From Firmicutes bacterium CAG:341 (GTDB taxonomy: Bacteria; Bacillota; Clostridia; Oscillospirales; Acutalibacteraceae), in assembly GCA_000434995.1 (NCBI GenBank), contig FR895309.1, forward strand, positions 42,672 to 76,576: a stretch of 33,905 bases of DNA. The letters are read 5' to 3'. Within the stretch, counting starts at the first letter, position 1. The number at the start of each line of letters is the position of its first letter. The notes under the pieces were generated by a model that saw only the letters and a program-made list of their open reading frames with translations, was not told where the DNA came from and made no database searches. Made by a program: the position numbers and the translations under genes. Below, piece by piece: positions 15,443 through 22,821 of the stretch.

Positions 15443-16399
15443 ATGAAGCAATCATTTATTTGCCCGTGTTATAACGAAGAAAAAAATATTAAGCCTTTTG
15501 CCAAAGCCGTGCTTGACGCTTTTGCAAATACAGATGAATATGAGCTTGTATTTATTAACGACGGAAGCGCAGACAACACAATAGGCGAGCTGAAGAAATT
15601 AAAAAAAGAAAGCTGCCAAAATATTAAAATAATCAATTTTTCAAGAAATTTCGGCAAGGAAGCGGCAATGTATGCCGGGCTTGAGCACTGCTGCGGCGAA
15701 TACATCACCATTATTGATACCGATTTACAGCAAAATCCCGAAATAGTAAAAGAAATGATAAATATTTTGGAAAATGACAAAAGTGTCGACAGCGTATGCG
15801 CCTGCCAGGAAAACAGGCATGAAAACGCATTTTTTAAATTTTGCAAAAAAAGCTTTTACAAATTTGCAGATAAATATACCGATACACATTTTGTTGACGG
15901 GGCAAGCGATTTCAGAACTTTTCGCAAAAGTGTGAAAGACGCTATTTTATCTATGGGTGAATATTACCGTTTCAGCAAGGGCATTTTCAGCTGGGTTGGA
16001 TTTAACACAAAATATATTCCTTACACAGCCGAAAGCAGAAAAAACGGAAAAAGCAGTTTTAATTTTTCAAAACTTTTAAAATACGGAATTGACGGAATAA
16101 TTGCATTTTCAACCGTACCGCTTAAAATATCCGGCTATATCGGCGGTGCAACCATATTTTTAAGTATAATTTATATTATTATTACCTTAATAAGAAAGCT
16201 CGTAAGCAATATTGAAGTTGACGGATTTACCCAGCTTGTTATACTTATATCGTTTTTAGGCGGAATTCAGCTTTTTACCACGGGAATTATGGGCGAATAT
16301 CTTGCAAAAAATTATATTGAAACCAAGAAAAGACCTATATATATTGCCCGCGAAGTAATAGAATACGACGAAAAAAATACAAAAAATAAAGAACTTTAA
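15443..16399 (+). CDS. GtrB/DPM1-like glycosyltransferase family 2 membrane protein
   Basis: Predicted polyprenyl-phosphate glycosyltransferase that loads a sugar onto undecaprenyl phosphate at the inner face of the membrane. The GT-A domain has CPCYNEEKNI at the start, VFINDGSADNT and TIIDTDLQQNPE, where the DTD serves metal and sugar-nucleotide binding, and the later RKNGKSSFNFSKLLKYG typical of the GtrB/CsbB group. Two membrane helices follow near 224-250 and 262-285. The length of 318 residues fits. It stands alone with its own promoter and no flippase or acceptor glycosyltransferase gene next to it. Sugar identity is unknown. Confidence 0.9.
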   Translation: MKQSFICPCYNEEKNIKPFAKAVLDAFANTDEYELVFINDGSADNTIGELKKLKKESCQNIKIINFSRNFGKEAAMYAGLEHCCGEYITIIDTDLQQNPEIVKEMINILENDKSVDSVCACQENRHENAFFKFCKKSFYKFADKYTDTHFVDGASDFRTFRKSVKDAILSMGEYYRFSKGIFSWVGFNTKYIPYTAESRKNGKSSFNFSKLLKYGIDGIIAFSTVPLKISGYIGGATIFLSIIYIIITLIRKLVSNIEVDGFTQLVILISFLGGIQLFTTGIMGEYLAKNYIETKKRPIYIAREVIEYDEKNTKNKEL

Positions 16400-16408
16400 A
16401 AATAATTA

Positions 16409-16462
16409 TTGATATTTCAATTCATATGATGTATAATATCACCGTTGAGTGAATTTCACTCA
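16409..16462 (+). promoter_or_regulatory. Strong promoter and 5' hairpin of fba
   Basis: TTGATA (16409-16414), a 17-base spacer and TATAAT (16432-16437). Eight bases after the -10 a 7-bp hairpin, TGAGTGA and TCACTCA with a three-base loop (16446-16462), would lie at the very 5' end of the mRNA. Such hairpins commonly stabilise messages. It lacks a strong T-run, so termination is unlikely. Confidence 0.7.
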
Positions 16463-16491
16463 TAATTTTTAGTAATTTAGGAGATATAAAA

Positions 16492-17433
16492 ATGCCATTA
16501 GTTACTACTACTGAAATGTTTAAAAAAGCATATGAAGGCGGATACGCTATCGGTGCTTTCAATGTAAATAATATGGAAATTGTGCAGGGTATTACCCGTG
16601 CTGCAAAGAAGCTTAACGCTCCTGTTATTCTTCAATGTTCAGCAGGTGCAAGAAAGTATGCATCACACGGTTACCTTGTTGCTATGGTAAAGGCAGCAGC
16701 TGAAGAAACAGGTCTTCCGATTGCCCTTCACCTTGACCACGGTCCTGACTTTGAAACTTGCAAAGCTTGTATTGACGGTGGATTTACTTCTGTTATGATT
16801 GACGGTTCTTCACTTCCATATGAAGAAAATATTGCTCTTACAAAGAAGGTTGTTGAATATGCACACGCTCACGGCGTAGTTGTTGAGGGTGAGCTTGGTA
16901 CACTTGCAGGTGTTGAAGATGATGTAAAGGTTGACGCTGATAACGCATCTTATACAAGACCTGAAGAAGTATATGATTTTGTTACAAGAACAGGTGTTGA
17001 CTCACTTGCAATCGCTATCGGTACAAGCCACGGTGCTTACAAGTTTAAGCCTGGTCAGAAGCCACAGCTTCGTTTTGACATTCTTGAAGAAGTTGGCAAG
17101 AAGCTTCCTGGATTCCCAATCGTACTTCACGGTGCATCATCAGTTAACCAAGACCATATCAAGCTTATTAACAAATACGGCGGTGAAATGCCTGATGCTA
17201 TCGGTATTCCTGAAGATATGCTTCGTAAAGCAGCATCAATGGCAGTATGCAAAATCAATGTTGACTCTGACATTCGTATCGCAATGACAGCAGCAATAAG
17301 AGAGCATTTTGCTGAAAATCCAACTCATTTTGACCCTCGTCAATATCTTACTCCTGCAAGAAATCTTATTGAGGAAGTTGTAGCACACAAGATTGATGTT
17401 GTATTCGGTACAACAGGTCATGCTAACGACTGA
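16492..17433 (+). CDS. fba: Class II fructose-1,6-bisphosphate aldolase
   Basis: Zinc-dependent glycolytic aldolase that interconverts fructose 1,6-bisphosphate with glyceraldehyde 3-phosphate and dihydroxyacetone phosphate. Metal and phosphate sites are visible: GAFNVNNMEI near the N-terminus, ALHLDHGPDFETCK, VEGELGTLAGVEDD, IGTSHGAYKFKP and LHGASSVNQD. The length of 313 residues is typical. The codons are much more biased than in neighbouring genes (frequent GGT, GCT, CTT and GTT), as expected for a highly expressed gene. TTAGGAGAT precedes the ATG. It has its own strong promoter, 5' hairpin and terminator, so it is monocistronic. Confidence 0.97.
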   Translation: MPLVTTTEMFKKAYEGGYAIGAFNVNNMEIVQGITRAAKKLNAPVILQCSAGARKYASHGYLVAMVKAAAEETGLPIALHLDHGPDFETCKACIDGGFTSVMIDGSSLPYEENIALTKKVVEYAHAHGVVVEGELGTLAGVEDDVKVDADNASYTRPEEVYDFVTRTGVDSLAIAIGTSHGAYKFKPGQKPQLRFDILEEVGKKLPGFPIVLHGASSVNQDHIKLINKYGGEMPDAIGIPEDMLRKAASMAVCKINVDSDIRIAMTAAIREHFAENPTHFDPRQYLTPARNLIEEVVAHKIDVVFGTTGHAND

Positions 17434-17471
17434 TAATTTAATCCATGACGTCGGCTCTTTGGGTCGATGAT

Positions 17472-17522
17472 AAAAAAGCGAAAGCCGAGGGAGAAATCCT
17501 TCGGCTTTTGCTTTTTTCTTTT
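17472..17522. terminator. Bidirectional terminator between fba and the small-peptide gene
   Basis: A long imperfect stem (17472-17491 with 498-517 of the same thousand), AAAAAAGC and AAAGCCGA pairing with TCGGCTTT and GCTTTTTT, with T-runs on both strands. It ends fba on the plus strand and the convergent small gene on the minus strand. Confidence 0.88.
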
Positions 17523-17699
17523 TTACATAAAAGAAGCTACTGTGTCAACGAATTCAACTACTTTTTCGCCGGCTTTTTTCATAGTTTTTTTGGCTGAAGA
17601 ATTACTTGTTTTCATTCCGCCCATAATTGCTGCCGCCGAGCAAACGGCAAGCGTTGCACCCATAATTTTCATCATATTTGTTGATGTTTTTTTACTCAT
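17523..17699 (-). CDS. Small (58-residue) hypothetical protein
   Basis: A 58-residue peptide with a basic N-terminus, a short hydrophobic or alanine-rich segment (about 10-25, MKIMGATLAVCSAAAIMG), then a Ser/Lys-rich middle and an amphipathic C-terminal helix (GEKVVEFVDTVASFM). No family recognised. It could be a small membrane-associated or exported peptide. The coding case rests on an excellent AAGGAGGT ribosome binding site eight bases before the ATG at 17699, a 6-bp hairpin directly before that site (17714-17729), and terminators on both sides that make it a discrete unit. An ATG at 17705 is too close to the ribosome binding site. Confidence 0.65.
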   Translation of the reverse strand: MSKKTSTNMMKIMGATLAVCSAAAIMGGMKTSNSSAKKTMKKAGEKVVEFVDTVASFM

Positions 17700-17795
17700 A
17701 TTCATTACCTCCTTTGCACCTTTGTGCAATAATATTGTTTGCAAAAAAGATAAATATAAAGTAAAGAAATTTTGCTATTAAAATTTAATTTTTCC

Positions 17796-17830
17796 AAAAA
17801 AAATAAGACGGGGATTAACCCGTCTTATTT
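17796..17830 (-). terminator. Terminator of the folate operon
   Basis: A perfect 12-bp stem, AAATAAGACGGG with CCCGTCTTATTT, has a six-base loop. On the minus strand it is followed by an eight-T run, eight bases after the folK stop. Confidence 0.9.
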
Positions 17831-17838
17831 TATGTAAT

Positions 17839-18309
17839 TTATAATTTTTTAATTGCCTGATTTTTAATTTTTTCGCTTAATCCGTAAAAACTATATCCGT
17901 AAAAATGACCGTCAGGATAAAGCTCCATAAGCGGTTCTAAAACAAATCTTCTCTCTTTATATCTTGGATGAGGAGTAGTAAGATTTCTTGTTTCAATTAC
18001 TATATTTTCAGCAAATATAATATCAATATCTATAATTCGCGGTCCGTCTTTGATTGAACGAACTCTGCCGAATCCCGCTTCAATTCCCAACACTGCGCCT
18101 ATCATTTCATATGGATTAAAAATACTTTGCACTTCAACGCAAATATTATAAAAATCCTGCTGTTCATCATAGCCGACAGGCTGAGTTTCATAAATTGAAC
18201 TTTTAAGTACAATCTTTGTTTGCGGCAAAAGTTCAATTGCCTTAATTGCTTTGTCTATATTTTCTTTACGGTCACCTACATTGGTGCCTATACCCAAAAC
18301 ATAGCGCAC
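17839..18309 (-). CDS. folK: 2-amino-4-hydroxy-6-hydroxymethyldihydropteridine pyrophosphokinase
   Basis: HPPK transfers pyrophosphate from ATP to 6-hydroxymethyl-dihydropterin, preparing it for FolP. The N-terminal GIGTNVGDRKENI, the SSIYETQPVGYDEQQDFYN stretch, the catalytic loop GPRIIDIDI and HPRYKERRFVLEPL are all canonical. The length of 156 residues is normal. The GTG start shares its G with the folB stop (TAGTG), so translation is coupled. Last gene of the folE-folP-folB-folK cluster. Confidence 0.95.
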   Translation of the reverse strand: MRYVLGIGTNVGDRKENIDKAIKAIELLPQTKIVLKSSIYETQPVGYDEQQDFYNICVEVQSIFNPYEMIGAVLGIEAGFGRVRSIKDGPRIIDIDIIFAENIVIETRNLTTPHPRYKERRFVLEPLMELYPDGHFYGYSFYGLSEKIKNQAIKKL

Positions 18310-18668
18310 TATCTTTCCCTCTCAATCTTTACGCCCACATATGAAAAATCTGCTTTCATAGGAGCTTCTGGTTTTTTTAATGTGATTTTCACATTTGAAA
18401 CATCAGAATATTCTTCTAAAATTGCGTCAGCCGTGATTTGAGCCACTTTTTCAAGTAAATTATACTTTTTTTCAGTCACAACCTTTGTAACGGTTTTAAT
18501 GACTTTTGCATAGCTTACCGTGTCATTCACATCATCGCTGTAACAGGCTTTAGTCATATTGACAAATAAGTCAATATCAAAAACAAAATTTTGCCCGTTA
18601 ATTTTTTCTTCCTCATTAACTCCGTGATATGCAAAAATTTTTAAATCACGGATCAAAATTTTGTCCAT
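18309..18668 (-). CDS. folB: Dihydroneopterin aldolase
   Basis: Converts 7,8-dihydroneopterin to 6-hydroxymethyl-dihydropterin and glycolaldehyde. The N-terminal IRDLKIFAYHGVNEEEK contains the conserved YHGV; VSYAKVIKTV, the LLEKVAQIT segment with its glutamate, and a late KPEAPMKADFSYVGV are family features. About 119 residues from the ATG at 18668; a GTG at 18680 would add four. It is flanked by folP and folK in folate-pathway order. Confidence 0.94.
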   Translation of the reverse strand: MDKILIRDLKIFAYHGVNEEEKINGQNFVFDIDLFVNMTKACYSDDVNDTVSYAKVIKTVTKVVTEKKYNLLEKVAQITADAILEEYSDVSNVKITLKKPEAPMKADFSYVGVKIERER

Positions 18669-18709
18669 AAAAAATCCCACAACCTCTCTGACTGAAACAC
18701 AATGATATA

Positions 18710-19522
18710 TTATATTCTGTTTTCATATGACTCACGCAAAGCCTGAGCCATATAGATACCCTGCTTTTCATGCAAAACATCATGTAAACGAATAATATCT
18801 ACACCTTGCATTATAGCAATAGCATCAGCGGCAATGTTACCGTATGTTCTTTGCTTCGGTTTAGCCTGCCTGCTGCCCTCGCCTATCACCCTTTTTCTTG
18901 ATGTTCCGAGAAGAAGAGGATAGCCTTCCTTCTTATAATAACCAATTTTTGTCAAAAGTGCAAGGTTTTCTTTATAATCTTTACCAAAACCTATTCCCAT
19001 ATCAAGACAAATCTGTGATTTATCAATGCCAAGGCGCTCACATTCGGCTGTTGAATTTTCAAAAAATTCTTTAATATCATCGGGTGTGCCGGCACCATTG
19101 TGCATAATTACCCAGCCTGCTTTGCTGTCTTTGATGATTTTTGCCATATCCGGATTTATTATTCCGCTTACATCATTTATTATATCAGCACCAAGCTCAA
19201 GCGATTTTTCGGCAACATAAGGATAATATGTATCAATTGACACAGGTACATCTATTTTTCCTTTGACAGCCTTTAAAACACTTTCAAGCCTCTGCCATTC
19301 CTCTTTATCAGAAACAGGAATATGGCCCGGCCTGGTGGACTGTGCGCCGAAATCTATAATATCTGCCCCGTCTTTTACAAGATTTAAGGCACATTCTACT
19401 GCGTCCTCGCATGAAAAATGGTCGCCCCCGTCTGAAAAACTGTCAGGAGTAACATTTACAATGCCCATAATGAGTACATCTTCACCGTATTCGATATTTT
19501 TATTTTTACATTTCCAAATCAT
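18710..19522 (-). CDS. folP: Dihydropteroate synthase
   Basis: Condenses hydroxymethyl-dihydropterin pyrophosphate with p-aminobenzoate; the target of sulfonamides. Signatures are MGIVNVTPDSFSDGGDHF near the N-terminus, DFGAQSTRPG (where many homologues read DIGGESTRPG), DIINDVSG, and LLGTSRKRVIG before a final VDIIRLHDV. The length of 270 residues is typical. It lies 28 bases after folE and about 40 before folB. Confidence 0.96.
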   Translation of the reverse strand: MIWKCKNKNIEYGEDVLIMGIVNVTPDSFSDGGDHFSCEDAVECALNLVKDGADIIDFGAQSTRPGHIPVSDKEEWQRLESVLKAVKGKIDVPVSIDTYYPYVAEKSLELGADIINDVSGIINPDMAKIIKDSKAGWVIMHNGAGTPDDIKEFFENSTAECERLGIDKSQICLDMGIGFGKDYKENLALLTKIGYYKKEGYPLLLGTSRKRVIGEGSRQAKPKQRTYGNIAADAIAIMQGVDIIRLHDVLHEKQGIYMAQALRESYENRI

Positions 19523-19550
19523 TTTATTGCTCCGAAAACCAAATGGTAAA

Positions 19551-20105
19551 TTATTTTAAAAGTGATAAAACTTCTGCTCTTGTTTTAGCGTCTGTGCGCA
19601 TAATTCCGCGAAGAGCAGATGTTTGAGTTTTTGCACCTGCACTTTTTACACCGCGCATAGTCATACACATATGTTCGGCTTCCATAATAACCGCAACACC
19701 CTTTGGCTGAAGATTATCATTAAGAAAATCTGCAATATCGCTTGTAAGCCTTTCCTGAACCTGCGGTTTTTTTGCAAAATTATTTACTATTCTTGCAAGT
19801 TTTGAAAGGCCGATAATTTTATTATCACTCGGAATGTAGCCGATATGTGCCATACCGAAAAACGGTAATAAATGATGCTCGCACATTGAATAAAAAGGAA
19901 TATCTTTTACAATTACCATTTCATCATTTGATACTTCATCAAAAAGTTTAATGTGCTGCTTTGGGTCTTCCGTTAAGCCGGCAAATATTTCTTCATACAT
20001 ATTAGCCACTCTTTTAGGTGTTTCCAGCAAACCCGGCCTGTCTGGATCTTCACCCACAGCCAATAATATTTCCCTTACCGCATTTTCTATTCTTTCCTTA
20101 TCCAT
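19551..20105 (-). CDS. folE: GTP cyclohydrolase I
   Basis: Makes dihydroneopterin triphosphate from GTP, the first step of folate synthesis. Zinc-binding and catalytic residues appear in MCEHHLLPFFGMAHIGYIP and in the second cysteine segment EHMCMTMRGVKSAGA. The ETPKRVANMYEEIFAGL stretch is typical. The length of 184 residues is normal. AGAGGA precedes the ATG. It lies 12 bases after the LCP-like gene, so the folate genes are probably transcribed from the promoter facing dnaA. Confidence 0.97.
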   Translation of the reverse strand: MDKERIENAVREILLAVGEDPDRPGLLETPKRVANMYEEIFAGLTEDPKQHIKLFDEVSNDEMVIVKDIPFYSMCEHHLLPFFGMAHIGYIPSDNKIIGLSKLARIVNNFAKKPQVQERLTSDIADFLNDNLQPKGVAVIMEAEHMCMTMRGVKSAGAKTQTSALRGIMRTDAKTRAEVLSLLK

Positions 20106-20117
20106 AAATATATCCTC

Positions 20118-21038
20118 TTATTTTGTAAAATAGCCTTTTGCTTTTTGAAGTGTTTTTTTAGTAATTTTATTGTTTTTATATTTTATTTCTGCACCGTAAA
20201 TACTGATACCGTTTTGCGAATTGCATAAAACAGTGATTTTATCATCGGCAGCCGCATAATCACGAACTGTGATATTAGTATTGGCTTTAGTTACAAAATC
20301 TTGAAAGAAACTGTCTTTTTCAGCAAAATTTTCTGCATTTAACTGCTTTGAAAGTGATGTAAGCAAAATATCGTTTGCACCCGATTGATTATTACCGCTT
20401 TCAAGGTAATACCTTACCAAATTAACTGCCTGCGAACCTTTAATTACCTGCTCCCCTGCTTTTATTCTTACTGTATAAGGAACAGTGGTTTTGTTATTTT
20501 TATATTTAATATCCGAGCTGACAGCATAATTAACTTCACCCAAAGAATCATAGTAATCTGCAAATTTATCTTTTTCAAAATCAATATAATAATCAATTGA
20601 AGTGGAAAACATATTTTCAACTGCAGATTTAACATTTTGCACACCCGAATGTGAATAGATATATGAAAGTGTACTTCCGTCATATTCAGTTGACGGTTTT
20701 AATGTGCAAACTTTATATGAAGTGTTATCAAAATCAACCTGTATAAGCTCGGCAAAAAGCAAGCTTTCCTTTTCACTTACGGTAACTATATAATTTGTTT
20801 TGCCGCTCACTTGCGGTAATTCAATCGTACTTTCTTCAACTGCCTGTGTTGTTGATAAATTTTCCGGTTCAAAAAACTTTTTAACGCTGAAATCATTTTT
20901 TGCACCCACACAAATCATAAATACGAGTGAAAACAAAACTATAATGACAAGAGCAATAAGAAGAATTTTTTGCTCTGTTGATTTTTCTTTATTTGTTTTT
21001 GAGAAGAATATATCTCCTCGATTTTTAAAAATTCTCAT
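20118..21038 (-). CDS. Degenerate LCP-like (LytR-CpsA-Psr fold) membrane protein
   Basis: A 306-residue single-pass membrane protein (cytoplasmic 1-22, helix about 23-45, outside 46-306). The extracellular part follows the order of an LCP domain: LLFAELIQVDFDNTSYKVCT, an IYSHSGVQNVKSAVEN segment where LCP proteins have a GG-V-TVE stretch, IDYYIDFEKDKF, DSLGEVNYAV in place of D-LGGV-V, and IKGSQAVNLVRYY where active members read LNG-QAL-YVRYR. The key Arg-Asp after the second strand is replaced by LKPSTEY, and the later Arg-Gln segment is missing. I infer an LCP fold that has lost polyprenyl-phosphate transferase chemistry. GGAGGTG precedes the ATG. It heads the folate operon and is divergent from dnaA. 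Family placement is moderately sure. Confidence 0.65.
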   Translation of the reverse strand: MRIFKNRGDIFFSKTNKEKSTEQKILLIALVIIVLFSLVFMICVGAKNDFSVKKFFEPENLSTTQAVEESTIELPQVSGKTNYIVTVSEKESLLFAELIQVDFDNTSYKVCTLKPSTEYDGSTLSYIYSHSGVQNVKSAVENMFSTSIDYYIDFEKDKFADYYDSLGEVNYAVSSDIKYKNNKTTVPYTVRIKAGEQVIKGSQAVNLVRYYLESGNNQSGANDILLTSLSKQLNAENFAEKDSFFQDFVTKANTNITVRDYAAADDKITVLCNSQNGISIYGAEIKYKNNKITKKTLQKAKGYFTK

Positions 21039-21058
21039 ATTGCACCTCCATTTTGATT

Positions 21059-21087
21059 ATTATACAATATCATATTTTATTTTACAA
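21059..21087 (-). promoter_or_regulatory. Promoter of the LCP-like/folate operon
   Basis: On the minus strand TTGTAA (21087-21082) and a perfect TATAAT (21064-21059) are 17 bases apart, about 20 bases before the gene. It uses the same -35 variant as the murI operon promoter. Confidence 0.72.
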
Positions 21088-21163
21088 CTACTAATATATT
21101 TTTATTTCTATATATCTATATAATATTCTATATAATAATATATATAAATATTTAAAATAAGTA
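21088..21163. other. Nearly pure A/T tract between the divergent LCP-like and dnaA promoters
   Basis: About 75 bases made almost wholly of A and T in TATATA-like runs. It is a candidate easily melted or bent element beside dnaA. A CTACTAATA word at its left edge resembles DnaA-trio repeats but has no DnaA box next to it, so I do not call it the unwinding site. Confidence 0.5.
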
Positions 21164-21192
21164 TTGATTAAATACATTTTATATGCTAATAT
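21164..21192 (+). promoter_or_regulatory. dnaA promoter
   Basis: TTGATT (21164-21169), a 17-base spacer and TAATAT (21187-21192) with an extended TG one base before the -10. The start would fall near 21199, giving a leader of about 55 bases. No TGTGGAAAA box overlaps it, so autoregulation through this box type is not evident here. Confidence 0.6.
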
Positions 21193-21223
21193 AGATTGTA
21201 TATGATAATTAGCTTGGAGTATT

Positions 21224-21248
21224 GTATTTTTAGGTAAAAATACGGAGG
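21224..21248 (+). promoter_or_regulatory. dnaA leader hairpin abutting the ribosome binding site
   Basis: GTATTTTT (21224-21231) and AAAAATAC (21236-21243) form a perfect 8-bp stem with loop AGGT, directly followed by GGAGGT, the ribosome binding site. The loop and 3' arm (AGGTAAAAATAC) nearly repeat the binding-site and start sequence (AGGTAAAAATGG). Confidence 0.6.
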
Positions 21249-21253
21249 TAAAA

Positions 21254-22603
21254 ATGGATTCTTTTAAAGAAATTTGGAACGCTGTTCTTACTTACTGCGA
21301 AGAAAGAGTTACGGAAACAGCTTTTAATTTATGGATAAAAAAGACTGAATTTGTAAGCTTTGAAGCTGCAACAATTACTTTAAGGCTTCCGAGTGCTATG
21401 TATATGGATGTTGTTATTTCACAATACGGCACAATGTTCAGTGAAGCTTTTGCCGCAATTATGGGCTTTGAAGTTAAAATTAAATATATTTGTGCTGAAG
21501 ATAATGACAGAGAAGAACATAAATTTTATCAGGATAAACAGCACCTTGAAGATTATAAAAACGAGCAATATACATTTGAAAATTTCATTGTTGGTTCAAG
21601 TAACAGGTTTGCATATGTTGCCGCAAAGGCTGTTGCGAGTGACCCGGGCTTAAATTTAACTCAAAATTCCAAAATGAGAAATTATAACCCTCTTTTTATT
21701 TACGGTAATTCAGGACTTGGTAAAACTCATTTGCTTAATGCAATTTGCTATGAAGTTAAGAAAAAGTTTCCTGATATGAATATTTTATATATCCGTGCCG
21801 AGCAATTTGTAAATGAATTTATGCAGGCACTTCAATATAAAACTACTGATGAATTCCACGAAAAATTTAGAAACAGCATTGATTTGCTTTTAATTGATGA
21901 TATTCAGTTTATTGCCGGCAAGCAGCAGACTATTGAAGAATTTTTCCATACTTTTGATACACTTGTATTTGCCGGTAAGCAGGTAGTTATTACCTCTGAC
22001 CGTCCGCCAAAGGAAATTCAGTCTATTACAGACAGGCTTAAAACCCGATTTGAAGACGGACTTCTTGCAGATATTCAGCCACCTGAATATGAAACAAGAT
22101 GTGAAATAGTTAAGCGCAAAGCTATGATGCTTAATTTTGAAATTCCAGATTCGGTAATTGATTACATAGCAGATAAAGTAAAATCAAATATTCGCCAGCT
22201 TGAAGGTGTTACCAAAAAGCTTTACGCATATTGTGATATAAACCAAACAACACCTACCATTGCACTTGCACAAAACATTGTAAAAGTTGTAATGGAAGAT
22301 ACACAGCCAATTCCTGTTACAATTCAAAAGATAGTAGAAGAAGTAAGCAGAACCACGGGTGTATCGGTAGAAGATATTTACGGCGGGCAAAGGAAAAAAA
22401 CAATATCAGACGCAAGAAAGATTACTTTTTATGCAGTACGAAAAGTTACTAATATGAGCTATGAAGATATTGGTGCCGAGTTTAAAAAACATCATTCAAC
22501 AGTAATGTATAATATTGACCAAATTGAAAAGGATATTGAAACAAATTCAAAGCTTGCAAGGCAAATTAACGATATAATTTCAAATGCAAAAAGCATTCAA
22601 TAA
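21254..22603 (+). CDS. dnaA: Chromosomal replication initiator protein DnaA
   Basis: AAA+ ATPase that binds DnaA boxes and melts the origin. Domain I is at about 1-75 and a short linker precedes domain III. Walker A is GNSGLGKT (151-158), and Walker B includes LLLIDDIQF (211-219). Domain IV has a GQRKKTISDARKITFYAV helix and the recognition segment FKKHHSTVMYNI (410-421). Most DnaA proteins read GGRDHTTV there, so the Asp equivalent to E. coli D433 is His413, an unusual change in a residue reported to contact DNA bases. The Arg equivalent to E. coli R399 seems kept (GQR). The length of 449 residues is typical for Firmicutes. GGAGGT precedes the ATG. Confidence 0.98.
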   Translation: MDSFKEIWNAVLTYCEERVTETAFNLWIKKTEFVSFEAATITLRLPSAMYMDVVISQYGTMFSEAFAAIMGFEVKIKYICAEDNDREEHKFYQDKQHLEDYKNEQYTFENFIVGSSNRFAYVAAKAVASDPGLNLTQNSKMRNYNPLFIYGNSGLGKTHLLNAICYEVKKKFPDMNILYIRAEQFVNEFMQALQYKTTDEFHEKFRNSIDLLLIDDIQFIAGKQQTIEEFFHTFDTLVFAGKQVVITSDRPPKEIQSITDRLKTRFEDGLLADIQPPEYETRCEIVKRKAMMLNFEIPDSVIDYIADKVKSNIRQLEGVTKKLYAYCDINQTTPTIALAQNIVKVVMEDTQPIPVTIQKIVEEVSRTTGVSVEDIYGGQRKKTISDARKITFYAVRKVTNMSYEDIGAEFKKHHSTVMYNIDQIEKDIETNSKLARQINDIISNAKSIQ

Positions 22604-22821
22604 TTCCACAATTTTTTCAACATTTTTTACTTTTTAATTAACAATGACTGTGGAAAACATATTTTTTACACAATTTCCAAATTTTTTAAACAATTGAAAT
22701 TTTAAAAACTTTTTAAAAATTTCCTTAATTTTCAATAGTTTGAAGATATTTTAACATTTTCCACAGCCTCTACTACATACTACTATAACAAGACTATATA
22801 GATAGACGGAGGATTAAAAAA
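22604..22821. other. Chromosomal replication origin (oriC), dnaA-dnaN intergenic
   Basis: About 218 very AT-rich bases. DnaA-box-like words: AATTCCACA (22602-22610), TTTTCAACA (22614-22622), TGTGGAAAA (22649-22657), TTTTACACA (22664-22672) and TTTTCCACA (22757-22765). Immediately after the last, with a GCCT step, lies CTACTACATACTACTATAA (22770-22788), matching the DnaA-trio repeats that follow the box in the B. subtilis unwinding region and in the same orientation. The boxes read TTTTCCACA rather than TTATCCACA. I saw no clear dnaN promoter hexamers or dnaA terminator. Confidence 0.82.

Noticed and set aside
21088..21100. CTACTAATA upstream of dnaA as a second DnaA-trio site
   Set aside because: No DnaA box of the type used here adjoins it, and such words are expected by chance in a pure A/T tract.
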